From positions 1 through 40,485 of the forward strand of contig CAIMWA010000205.1 in the NCBI GenBank assembly GCA_903845045.1: 40,485 nucleotides of DNA, given 5' to 3'. Each line of letters begins with the position of its first letter. The first letter of the stretch is position 1. The notes under the pieces were generated by a model, which was given only the letters and a program-made list of their open reading frames with translations, had not been told where the DNA came from and ran no database searches. Below, piece after piece: positions 1 through 7,662 of this stretch. The DNA comes from an uncultured delta proteobacterium (GTDB taxonomy: Bacteria; Myxococcota_A; Polyangia; Polyangiales; Ga0077539). The translations under genes were made by a program, and so were the position numbers.

Positions 1-2
1 CC

Positions 3-1202
3 GTCGACGATGGCTTCGCCCAGGACGTGACCGAGGTCTCGGATTCGGCGCCGCCGACTGCGCCGCCGGCTCCGCCCGCGCCGCCGGTCGCCACGGCGCC
101 GATCGTCGCCCCGCCGCCCGCGCCACCTCCTCCTCCGCCGCCGTCGATGGACACGCTCGTCGCACGACCGCCGACGGCCGAGCCCTCGGGGCCCACCACC
201 GAGCACTCGGTGCCCGTGATCGCGATCCTCTCCGAGGCGCCGGGAACGCCCGCCCTGGGGACGCCGATGCCGCCTTCGGGAGCCTTCTCCCCGCCGCCGC
301 CGCCCTCCGGCGTCGACATGGGAGCGTTCCTCCCGACGGCTCCGGCGATGCCCGCCATGGCACCGCTGACGCCGGATCCGTACGTCGATCCCGTGAGCAT
401 TCCGCCTGCGATCGCGCCGCGCGACGATGGTCCGCCGAGCGTACCCGGGGGCTACGCGGTGATGCCGCGCGCGGCTCCGATGCCTCCGTTCCAGCCGCCT
501 CCCGAGGCGCCGTCGGGCTCGGACGGCATGGGGCGCGTCAAGATCCTCGGCGGGGCCATCATCGCAGCGGCTGTCATCGTGACCGCAGGACAGATCTACC
601 TGGCGCGTGCGCACCACGACGAGGCGTCGCCGGCGCCGCTGCCGCCGGTGGTGGTCGTGCCCCGTCCGCCGGTGCGCCCGGCGGCGGTCGATGCCGGGAG
701 CCCCGTGGTCGATCGTGCCGCGCCGTCGGTGGATGCGGCGGTCTCCGTCGATGCCGCTCGCGTCGCCGTCGCCGACGCCGGCGTGACCGCTGGCGCTGCG
801 GACGCGGCGGCCGTCGTTGCCGAGGCCGCCTCCGATGCCGGGACGACGCCCGCTCCGACGGGCACCCCGGGATGGAACGTCGACGTGTTCGGCGCCACCA
901 ACGACCCGCCCGCACGGCACCCCCACCGCGGCGACGTCGGCCACCTCAAGTCCGCCATGGAGCCGGCGATCCGTGCCTGCGCCGCGGGCACCTCGGGGCA
1001 CCGCGTGCGTGTGAACGTCCTCTACGAGGGGCGCACCGGGCGTCCCACGGAGATCCACATCTTCGGCGCCTTCGGGCAGCCGCCCGCCAGCGATTGCATC
1101 GAGCGCGTGCTGCGCGCCAATCCGGTTCCGCCGTTCACCGACGACGACTTCGGGACCAGCTTCAACTTCAGCCTTCGCGGCCACTCCGACGACGAGGAGT
1201 GA
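3..1202 (+). CDS. Proline-rich single-pass membrane protein, 3' part only (5' end outside window)
   Basis: The reading frame is already open at the first full codon (VDDGFAQD...), so the GTG at 27 is not a credible start and the gene begins upstream. The visible 400 residues run: a Pro/Ala-rich low-complexity stretch to about residue 170; one hydrophobic helix (ILGGAIIAAAVIVTAGQIYL, about 525-602 nt); an Ala/Asp/Val-rich linker; and a compact C-terminal domain of about 100 residues (LKSAMEPAIRACAAG ... CIERVLRANPVPPF). That last domain resembles the TonB-like/AgmX-PglI C-terminal modules seen in myxobacterial envelope proteins, with two Cys that could pair. The topology suggests a cytoplasmic Pro-rich N-part, one membrane span and a periplasmic domain. 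The missing N-terminus could be a zinc-ribbon, FHA or kinase domain, so no function is assigned. It is followed by a tRNA cluster on the other strand. Confidence 0.75.
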   Translation, partial: VDDGFAQDVTEVSDSAPPTAPPAPPAPPVATAPIVAPPPAPPPPPPPSMDTLVARPPTAEPSGPTTEHSVPVIAILSEAPGTPALGTPMPPSGAFSPPPPPSGVDMGAFLPTAPAMPAMAPLTPDPYVDPVSIPPAIAPRDDGPPSVPGGYAVMPRAAPMPPFQPPPEAPSGSDGMGRVKILGGAIIAAAVIVTAGQIYLARAHHDEASPAPLPPVVVVPRPPVRPAAVDAGSPVVDRAAPSVDAAVSVDAARVAVADAGVTAGAADAAAVVAEAASDAGTTPAPTGTPGWNVDVFGATNDPPARHPHRGDVGHLKSAMEPAIRACAAGTSGHRVRVNVLYEGRTGRPTEIHIFGAFGQPPASDCIERVLRANPVPPFTDDDFGTSFNFSLRGHSDDEE

Positions 1203-1283
1203 TCGGCCGGCGCGGCGGGCCATCGCTCGTCGGCGCCGCCGGTCGCGTCCCCACGCGCTCGACGCCGATCCCTGAAATGACGA

Positions 1284-1305
1284 AAGCCCTGGCGAACCAG
1301 GGCTT
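1284..1305 (-). terminator. Hairpin terminator of the minus-strand tRNA-His-Arg-Lys unit
   Basis: A perfect 9-bp stem (AAGCCCTGG / CCAGGGCTT) closes a four-base loop directly 3' of tRNA-Lys on the minus strand. It is followed there by a modestly T-rich stretch (TTCGTCATTT). The spacing from the tRNA 3' end is only a few bases, as expected for a tRNA operon terminator. Confidence 0.65.
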
Positions 1306-1307
1306 CG

Positions 1308-1383
1308 TGGTGGGACATCTCGGACTTGAACCGAGAGCCAACGGATTAAGAGTCCGCTGCTCTACCAATTGAGCTAATGTCCC
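1308..1383 (-). tRNA. tRNA-Lys(CTT)
   Basis: The reverse strand folds as a full cloverleaf: acceptor GGGACAT/ATGTCCC, D-arm GCTC/GAGC, anticodon loop CTCTTAA (anticodon CTT), T-arm with GGTTCAAGT. The discriminator is A, and CCA is encoded at 1310-1308. It is the last member of a three-tRNA minus-strand unit. Confidence 0.95.
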
Positions 1384-1443
1384 GAACGGAGGCGCGAAAT
1401 ATCACCGGCGCCGTGCGCCTGTCAACGATGAATTCCTCTCGAG

Positions 1444-1516
1444 CGCGCCCGGAGGGAGTCGAACCCCCAACCACCGGATCCGAAGTCCGATGCTCTATCC
1501 ATTGAGCTACGGGCGC
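1444..1516 (-). tRNA. tRNA-Arg(TCG)
   Basis: Reverse-strand cloverleaf with acceptor GCGCCCG/CGGGCGC, anticodon loop CTTCGGA (anticodon TCG, reads CGN codons) and T-loop TTCGACT. The discriminator is G. CCA is not encoded. It is the second tRNA of the minus-strand unit. Confidence 0.95.
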
Positions 1517-1528
1517 ACACTGTCTGGG

Positions 1529-1602
1529 GGTGACTGACGGGGATTGAACCCGCGACAATCGGAGCCACAATCCGATGCTCTACCAACTGAGCTACAGCCA
1601 CC
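1529..1602 (-). tRNA. tRNA-His(GTG)
   Basis: Reverse-strand cloverleaf with acceptor GTGGCTG/CAGTCAC, anticodon loop TTGTGGC (anticodon GTG), the His-specific extra G at -1 (position 1602) and discriminator C at 1529. CCA is not encoded. It is the promoter-proximal tRNA of the minus-strand unit. Confidence 0.95.
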
Positions 1603-1614
1603 AGAGGGAGCAGC

Positions 1615-1643
1615 CTTGTACGTGATCTCGGCACCGATGTCAC
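1615..1643 (-). promoter_or_regulatory. Candidate sigma-70 type promoter for the His-Arg-Lys tRNA unit
   Basis: On the minus strand GTGACA (1643-1638; 5/6 to TTGACA) is separated by 17 bases from TACAAG (1620-1615; 4/6 to TATAAT), about 12 bases before the mature 5' end of tRNA-His. Spacing is ideal, but the -10 match is only fair. Confidence 0.4.
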
Positions 1644-1727
1644 GCACTACGGATGAAAAAAACACGATCGTGCTTCGGGCGAGGTCCGGCGCCGTGGTAC
1701 CGTCGCTGCACCTTCCGCCGCGGCGGA

Positions 1728-1801
1728 CGGGGTGTAGCACAGCCTGGTAGTGCACTAGCTTTGGGAGCTAGATGTCGTGGGTTCGAATCCCTCCACCCCG
1801 A
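1728..1801 (+). tRNA. tRNA-Pro(TGG)
   Basis: Plus-strand cloverleaf with acceptor CGGGGTG/CACCCCG, anticodon loop TTTGGGA (anticodon TGG), T-arm GTGGG-TTCGAAT-CCCTC and discriminator A. CCA is not encoded. It is divergent from the His-Arg-Lys unit and 19 bases before tRNA-Arg(TCT). Confidence 0.95.
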
Positions 1802-1820
1802 CCCGAATCCAAAATTTCCG

Positions 1821-1894
1821 GTGCCCGTAGCTCAACCGGATAGAGCATCGGCCTTCTAAGCCGAGGGTTGCGCGTTCGAGTCGCGCCGGGCGCG
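1821..1894 (+). tRNA. tRNA-Arg(TCT)
   Basis: Plus-strand cloverleaf with acceptor GTGCCCG/CGGGCGC (one G-T pair), anticodon loop CTTCTAA (anticodon TCT, reads AGA/AGG) and discriminator G. CCA is not encoded. It is co-oriented with tRNA-Pro, and its 3' end lies 36 bases from the convergent end of the YfhO-type gene. Confidence 0.95.
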
Positions 1895-1930
1895 CAGCGT
1901 CGCGAGGGACCGAAGGGCTCCCGGGCGAGG

Positions 1931-4258
1931 TCAGGGGACCGCTCGCGGGGCATCGCTCGGTGGGCGGGCTCCCTGGCGTCGGCTCCACGCCCACGCCGCG
2001 GTCATCGCCGCCGCCGCCAGCGCCGTGAGCCCCAAGCCGAGGTCGAGGCTCGCCGGGCGATAGCTCCAGACCACCGTCGACGCGCCGGCAGGGATCGGCA
2101 CCGCGCGCAGGGCGAGGTTCGCCGGTGCCGCGGGCGCGGCGACGCCGTCGACGGTCACCGTCCAACCCGGGAACCATGCGTCCGCGAGCACCGACCAAGA
2201 CGGCGCCGACGACACGCAGCGCAGCGCCACGGTCTCGGGCTCATCGCGAAGAATGTCGCAGCGTCCCGTCGCGGTGCGCGGCGCGGCGCCTTCGATGACC
2301 GCGTCCTGCGGCGGGCGAACATCGGCGCGGGCGAGCGCTGCCATGGCCTGCGCCGGCGATCGCGCGCCCAGCACCCGCGAGGGCACGTAGGCCCGGGGCG
2401 AAGGCCCGGGAAACTCCACGAGCACTGCGTGGGCGCCGGGGTATCGCGCGAGCGGCATGGCCACCGACGCCGGCGGTGCGTGCGCCTCGGTGAGCAGCGC
2501 GAAGCGCGTCGCGCACGTTCGCAACAACCCCGCGGCCGATCCCGCGAGAGCCACGGGGAGCGCGCTCTCGCGAGGAGGCGTCGCGGCCTCGTAGGGGCGG
2601 AGGTGCGCGATGCCCTCGGCGCTCCCGAGGTTCGCGCGAAGCATGGCGGCCCGCCGCAGCGGAAGGTTGGTACGCGGCTCGTCGGCGTCGAGCATCGGCT
2701 CGCGGTAGAGCCGGACGCCCCCAGCGCCGGGGCTCCGCGCTCGCACCGCGGCACCCGGCGCCGTCGCGAGCGCGTGCACGTCACCTCGCGTCCACGCCAA
2801 CAGCGGGAGCGACGCCGCCGTCACGTCGATCACCGCCACCGCCGCGAGCGTCGACGCGAGGCGTGACGCGCTCCACCGACGTCGCACCGCAAGGAGCAGC
2901 GCGCCGAGGTACACGAGCGCGAAGGCCGCCGCCCGCACCGTCGCAGCGGCCACGCTCGCACCGGCGTCGACGGGCGATACCTCGCCGAGGCGGCCCACGA
3001 GCGCCCGCGCGATCGACGGTCCTCGGAGGTGTGCGGCGACGGCGGCGACGGCGAGCACCGCGGTCATCGCGGTGGCCACGCGGAGCGCCCGCATCGGCGC
3101 CCTCGCGGACTCGCGGAGCCCCCTCGCTGCGAGAAGCCCGAGCGCCAGCGCTGCCACCAGCGCGTACTTCTCCGAGTGGCGAAACGCCCGCGCGCCCGGA
3201 AAGTGTTCGAAGAAGAGACGCCAGATCGGCGTCTGCGCGCCGAGCGCCACCACGAGCGCCGCGACCGCGAGCATCGCCAGCGCGACGTCGGTGCGCGTGC
3301 GATCCGCGCGTCGGACCGCGGCGAGGGCGAGCCACGGGGTGCCGAGGCCCATGAACCACCCTGGAAGGATCGGCTCGTACGCCCCGCCGGTGCCCTCGTC
3401 GTAGAGCGCGTGGATGTACCAGCCCGGCGTGTGCGGCGCGCCGAAGAGTCCGGGCCAGACGAACTCCAGGAGTCGCGGTGCGGGGAACGCGAAGTGGTTC
3501 GCATCGGCGAAGGTGAGACCGCCCGGGCGCACGAACGACGCGACCTCCCGCGCTGGGAGCAGCTGTACGGCCCCGAGCCCGGCGGACGCCGCGAGCGCCG
3601 CCGCGAGAGCCGTCGCGGCCGCACCCCGGCGAGGCGCCGCGAGGGCGAGGGCGCTGCCGGTCAGCGCCGCGAAGTACACCGCCATGGGGTCGCCCGCGAA
3701 GAGCGCTGCGCAGAGCAACACCGCCGCGCCGAGCACCGCAGGCACCGCGTCCTTCGACGAGGGGCTCGCGGCCGCGCGCACCGCGCAGGCGAGGGCCCAT
3801 GGCACCAGCGCGAAGCCCCATGCGTACGTTCCGTTCGACGTGAGCAGCCCGAGGTACGGGCCCGCGAACGCGAAGAGGGCGCCGCCGAACGCCGCCACGA
3901 GATCGTCGTCGCCGAGCGCGCGCAGGAGCCGTCGCACGCCGAACGCCGCCAGCGGCAGGTGCACCAGCGTGAAGAGGTCGACGCCGAGCGGCACCGGCAG
4001 GAGCAGCAGGGCGTCGAGCGGGTCGAGCACGCCGGACTGCACGAACGCGAAGACCGGCCGGCCGAGGCCCAGCGCGGGGTTCCAGAGCGCGAAGGCGCCG
4101 TCGAGCATGCGGGCGCGAAGGTGAAGCTTCAGCGGGTACGTGTAGAGTTGCAGGTCGCCCGCGAACAGCGTGCTTCCCCACAGCAACGGCATGCACAGCA
4201 CGACGAGCGGAAGCGCGACGAAGAGCGCGAGGGCGAGGCGCGAGCGGCGAGGAGCCAT
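1931..4258 (-). CDS. YfhO-family multi-pass membrane protein
   Basis: 775 residues starting at MAPRRSRLALALFVALP: a short basic N-terminus leading into the first membrane helix, which is why this ATG is preferred over in-frame starts further upstream. About a dozen hydrophobic segments follow, with a large soluble part near residues 520-740. The C-terminal stretch YREPMLDADE..., WFPGWTVTVDGVAAPA and VPIPAGASTVVWSYRP is the signature of YfhO-type proteins, just before a last membrane helix. The family has a GT-C-like topology, and members are implicated in glycosylation of wall or surface polymers in Firmicutes. The substrate here cannot be read from sequence. It is transcribed away from the frameshifted MopE-like gene, 74 bases from that gene's start, and converges on tRNA-Arg(TCT). 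Confidence 0.85.
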   Translation of the reverse strand: MAPRRSRLALALFVALPLVVLCMPLLWGSTLFAGDLQLYTYPLKLHLRARMLDGAFALWNPALGLGRPVFAFVQSGVLDPLDALLLLPVPLGVDLFTLVHLPLAAFGVRRLLRALGDDDLVAAFGGALFAFAGPYLGLLTSNGTYAWGFALVPWALACAVRAAASPSSKDAVPAVLGAAVLLCAALFAGDPMAVYFAALTGSALALAAPRRGAAATALAAALAASAGLGAVQLLPAREVASFVRPGGLTFADANHFAFPAPRLLEFVWPGLFGAPHTPGWYIHALYDEGTGGAYEPILPGWFMGLGTPWLALAAVRRADRTRTDVALAMLAVAALVVALGAQTPIWRLFFEHFPGARAFRHSEKYALVAALALGLLAARGLRESARAPMRALRVATAMTAVLAVAAVAAHLRGPSIARALVGRLGEVSPVDAGASVAAATVRAAAFALVYLGALLLAVRRRWSASRLASTLAAVAVIDVTAASLPLLAWTRGDVHALATAPGAAVRARSPGAGGVRLYREPMLDADEPRTNLPLRRAAMLRANLGSAEGIAHLRPYEAATPPRESALPVALAGSAAGLLRTCATRFALLTEAHAPPASVAMPLARYPGAHAVLVEFPGPSPRAYVPSRVLGARSPAQAMAALARADVRPPQDAVIEGAAPRTATGRCDILRDEPETVALRCVSSAPSWSVLADAWFPGWTVTVDGVAAPAAPANLALRAVPIPAGASTVVWSYRPASLDLGLGLTALAAAAMTAAWAWSRRQGARPPSDAPRAVP

Positions 4259-4332
4259 GGGGAGCTGTGAACCATATCCCGGTCCGCACGATTGGCCTTG
4301 CCGAGGAGCCGGGGACTCGGGCATCGAAGGCC

Positions 4333-5920
4333 ATGGCCCGCTTCCTTCCTGCAGCCCTCTTGGTCGCCGGCCTCGTGCCGGCCTGCGCCGCATCGGACGA
4401 CGCCGGCACTGTCGTCGGCGGCGACGCGGCGGTCGACGCTGGCCGGACCGTCGATGCGCGCCAGGTCGTCGATCGCGGCACCACGACGGACACCTCCGGC
4501 GCCATGGACGGCTCCGGAACGCGCGTGGACGCCGGTTCCGACGCCGGGACCTCGGACGTGGCGCGTGCGGCCGATGCGGGTACCCCGGCCGACGGTGCGG
4601 CGAGCGCCGACGGGTGCGGACCGCGGGAGCTCTGCAACGACGGCATCGACAACAACTGCGACGGGCGCGTCGACGAGACGTGTCCGTGCATCCCCGGGAC
4701 GGTGCAGGGGGTGCTTCGCGGGACCGCCGGGCCGGCGTGGCGCGGGGAGCTGCGTCGACGGTCACCAGACGTGCCTCGGCACCGGCGAGTTCGGCATGTG
4801 GAGCGACTGCACCGGAGGGCTCGGCCCATCGCCGGAGGTCTGCGACGGCGCCGACAACGACTGCAACGGCGTCGTCGACGACGGGCTCTCGTGCACGCCC
4901 GCCGGCACCTGTCCCGCCGCGGGGGATCCGCGCGTTCCGCCCGGGCGTCCCTTCATCGCGTACCACCTCGACGGGTCGACGTTCTTCCCGGGCGCAGCGA
5001 CCGCGTGGCGCTGGCGCGTCGTCGGCGGACCCTGCGATCAGCTCCTCTACGCGACGCGGACGCGGGTCTCGTACACCCTCGGCGGCGCCTCGTCGGATCC
5101 GCGCGAGAGCACGGGCGCAGCGCTCGATTTTCGTCCCACGCTGTCCGGCGACTACACCGTGACGCTGACCGTCACGCCGGCCTCGGGACCCGTCTTCACG
5201 TGCACCTTCGTCATCGCCGTGCGCGCTCCGGGCGTGCGCTTCGAGCTGTGCTGGGATCACACCGGCGCGGCGCCCGCCGGAGGCGACATCGACCTCTGGG
5301 TGCACGACCCCCGGGGCACCGCGGACTGGGGTCTGACCTCTGGCTTCGACCCCGACCAGACCTGCGGTCCGTACAACTGCTTCAACCGCAACCCGCAGCC
5401 CCTCGCGAGCGAGTCGCGGCAGGACTGGGGCTACGCCGACAGCACCGGCTCGGCGTGCCGCGCCCCCGACTCCGGCGGCGTCTGTCACAACCCGCGCATC
5501 GACGTCGACAACAACGGCCGCACCAGCGGAACGAACAGCGACAGCGACCCCGAGAACATCAACGTCGACGATCCGCGCGACGGCGACCGCTTCCGCGTCG
5601 CCGCGTACTACTGGCGCGGCACCGTCGCGCAGCAGCCGATGCTCAACATCTACTGCGGCGGGGCGCTGCGCGCGACGCTCGGCGGAGCCATGGTCGGCGG
5701 CGCCCTCTACGGATCGGCGCCGGTCCCGGGCTTCGCCAGCGGCCTCGGGGCCTTCGATCGGACCGCGTCGTTCTGGCGCATCGCCGACGTGCGCGTGCAC
5801 GAGCCCGCGGACACCTGCGACGTGGTCCCGCTCGTCTCCTCTGGCGCGACGAGCGGCGCGTGCGTCGACACGAGCACGGACCGCAGCTTCGACGGCCCCT
5901 GCCATCTCCGCGCCCCCTAA
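4333..5920 (+). pseudogene. MopE-like Cys-rich secreted lipoprotein, broken by a one-base frameshift in a G run
   Basis: The N-terminus (MARFLPAALLVAGLVPAC) is a lipoprotein signal with the lipid-anchor Cys near residue 18. An Asp/Ala/Val linker follows, then a MopE-type Cys motif (ELCNDGIDNNCDGRVDE). At the run of five G (4707-4711) the frame is lost. Reading on in the +1 frame gives the expected continuation GCFAGPPGR..GSCVDGHQTC, and then a second MopE motif (EVCDGADNDCNGVVDD). After that come a PKD-like region (LSGDYTVTLTVTP) and a C-terminal domain with DIDLWVHDP, which recurs in myxobacterial secreted proteins. Removing one G restores a single product of about 528 residues. It could be a decayed gene, a phase-variable G tract or a sequencing error. 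The MopE motif family is linked to copper binding in methanotrophs; no function is claimed here. Confidence 0.75.
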
Positions 5921-5976
5921 GATCGTTTGCCCGATTGCGGCGCTCGGCGGAGGGCCCGTGCAAAGATGCGCGGGCG

Positions 5977-7614
5977 TTGGCGACGTGGCTTCGGGTGTTC
6001 GTGCTGGCCCTCGTGTCGGTGTCCTCCGGCTGCAGCCCGCGCACACCCGCGCGGCGGCGTCCCGATGCCTCGCGCATCGTGCCGACGCCTGCAGAGACCT
6101 GCGACCCGGTTCCGCGATGCCCGGACGAAGGGGCGGATCACCACGACCTTCGCGCCGACCCGACGTTCGCGCGGCTGCGCACCATCGCCTCGCTCCCGGC
6201 GCCGCAGATCGACCTCGGCGAGGTCAGCGCCCTCATGTCGCACGCCCGCGACCCGTCCCTCGACGTCGAGGCGACGCTGCGACAGCTCGACGCGCTGGCC
6301 TTCGAGGTGCGTACGCACCTGCCGCGCAGCTGCGACGCGCGCTGCCGCCTGCGGACGCTGCTTCGCTACGTGTTCCACGTGTGGCGCTTCGAGGCGGTGA
6401 ACGACCCGAACGGGCTCTACAACGACCCCGACGACGACCTCATCGACACCGTCATGGCGCAGCGCCGCGGGTACTGCGAAGGGCTCTCGGTGCTGCTCTT
6501 CGCGCTGGGGCACCGGCTGGACATCCCGCTCGCCGGCGTGCTCCGCCGTCAGCACATCTACGCACGCTTCGTGGGGCCCGGTCCGCGCTGGGACATCGAC
6601 ATGACCCTCGAGGGCGCCGCGCCTTCCCCGGAGCCCGCGATGCCGCTCTGCCACCCGCGCGAGGGGCTCTACGAGCGCCCTCTCGACGCGCGCGAGCTGG
6701 TGGGCCAGGTCGTCTCGGTGGTGGGCATCCTCGAGGGGATGCAGGCCCGGCGCGCGTGGTTCGACGCGGCGATGGAGTGGGCCCCGAACGACCCGGACCT
6801 GCACAACAACCGCGGCGTCGAGCGCGAGCGCGACCTCGACTTCGCCGGCGCCCTCGAGGACTACCGCGCCGCTGCGACGCTCGATCCCTGCGCGGCGTTC
6901 TACCGGGTGAACATCGCCGGTGCGCTGCGCCACCTCGATCGCGAGGAGGAGGCCCAGCAGACGCTGGCTTCGCTCGAGGCGGACATCGCGCGGGGCGCCG
7001 CCGAAGACGACCCGCTGTACGTGGCGCTCGCCCACGGAGACCTCGCGCTCGAGCACGGGGACGACGCCGGGGCCGAGCGCTGGTACCGCCGCGCGTCGGA
7101 CGCTTCCGAGGGAGCTCCCGTGGCGCGGGAGTCGCTCGGCGTCGCGCGGCTGCTGCAGGGTGATCCCGAGGGCGCGGCGGTGGAGTTCCTGGCGGCGCTC
7201 GAGCAGTCGCCGGACCCCGATACGCGCATCTGGCTCGTCGAGGCCCTCTCGGCGTTCGATGCCCCGACGGCGCGCTCGGAGCTCGATCGGGCCGAGCGCG
7301 ACGGCGCCGCCATCGAGGACGTGCTGCGGTGGCGCGCCCAGCTCGCCATGCTCGACGGGCACGTGGATGCGGCGACGACGTCCGCCCGCGAGTGCGTCGC
7401 GTCGGATGGATCACGGTGCGCCCGAGCCCTCGTGGTGCTCGGCGATGCGGCCGCGCGGCGAGGCGATCGGGCGTGCGCTCGGCGCTACTGGGAGACGTAT
7501 CTCACGTGCGGCCCGCAGCCCCGGGACCGCTACGCGCGCTGGGTCGACGGCACCGTGACCGCGCGCATCGCTTCGCTGGCATCGACGAGCGTGTGCGCCG
7601 GTCCGGACCGCTGA
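5977..7614 (+). CDS. Lipoprotein with SirB1/transglutaminase-like domain and TPR repeats
   Basis: About 545 residues. The chosen TTG start gives MATWLRVFVLALVSVSSGC, a good lipoprotein signal, but no nearby ribosome site supports it. An ATG at 5966 sits in another frame, so the 5' end is uncertain. Residues 80-230 form a SirB1/transglutaminase-like unit: the family triad positions are visible as GYCEG (Cys167), RQHIYAR (His193) and WDIDM (Asp206). From about residue 270 to the end there are TPR-like helical repeats (PNDPDLHNNRGVERERDLD, then PEGAAVEFLAALEQSPD). The product is likely a periplasmic scaffold, or a peptidase-like protein anchored to a membrane. It follows the MopE-like gene by 56 bases on the same strand and may be cotranscribed with it. 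Confidence 0.75.
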   Translation: MATWLRVFVLALVSVSSGCSPRTPARRRPDASRIVPTPAETCDPVPRCPDEGADHHDLRADPTFARLRTIASLPAPQIDLGEVSALMSHARDPSLDVEATLRQLDALAFEVRTHLPRSCDARCRLRTLLRYVFHVWRFEAVNDPNGLYNDPDDDLIDTVMAQRRGYCEGLSVLLFALGHRLDIPLAGVLRRQHIYARFVGPGPRWDIDMTLEGAAPSPEPAMPLCHPREGLYERPLDARELVGQVVSVVGILEGMQARRAWFDAAMEWAPNDPDLHNNRGVERERDLDFAGALEDYRAAATLDPCAAFYRVNIAGALRHLDREEEAQQTLASLEADIARGAAEDDPLYVALAHGDLALEHGDDAGAERWYRRASDASEGAPVARESLGVARLLQGDPEGAAVEFLAALEQSPDPDTRIWLVEALSAFDAPTARSELDRAERDGAAIEDVLRWRAQLAMLDGHVDAATTSARECVASDGSRCARALVVLGDAAARRGDRACARRYWETYLTCGPQPRDRYARWVDGTVTARIASLASTSVCAGPDR

Positions 7615-7662
7615 GCCGCAACGATTGCGCCTCGGCGTGGCCTGGTCGTAGCGTGCGCCGCC

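Noticed and set aside
3..29. GTG at 27 as the true start of the first gene
   Set aside because: The frame is open back to the first base with no change in character, so the gene is cut by the window edge.
1662..1671. Perfect 10-bp palindrome CACGATCGTG between the divergent tRNA units
   Set aside because: Such short GC-rich palindromes are expected by chance, and no regulator gene is nearby.
4292..5920. Open frame starting MALPRSRGLGHRRP as a full gene
   Set aside because: Its first 140 codons are an out-of-frame reading of the true lipoprotein N-terminus; only the part after about 4712 is real coding sequence, which is why one frameshifted gene is called.
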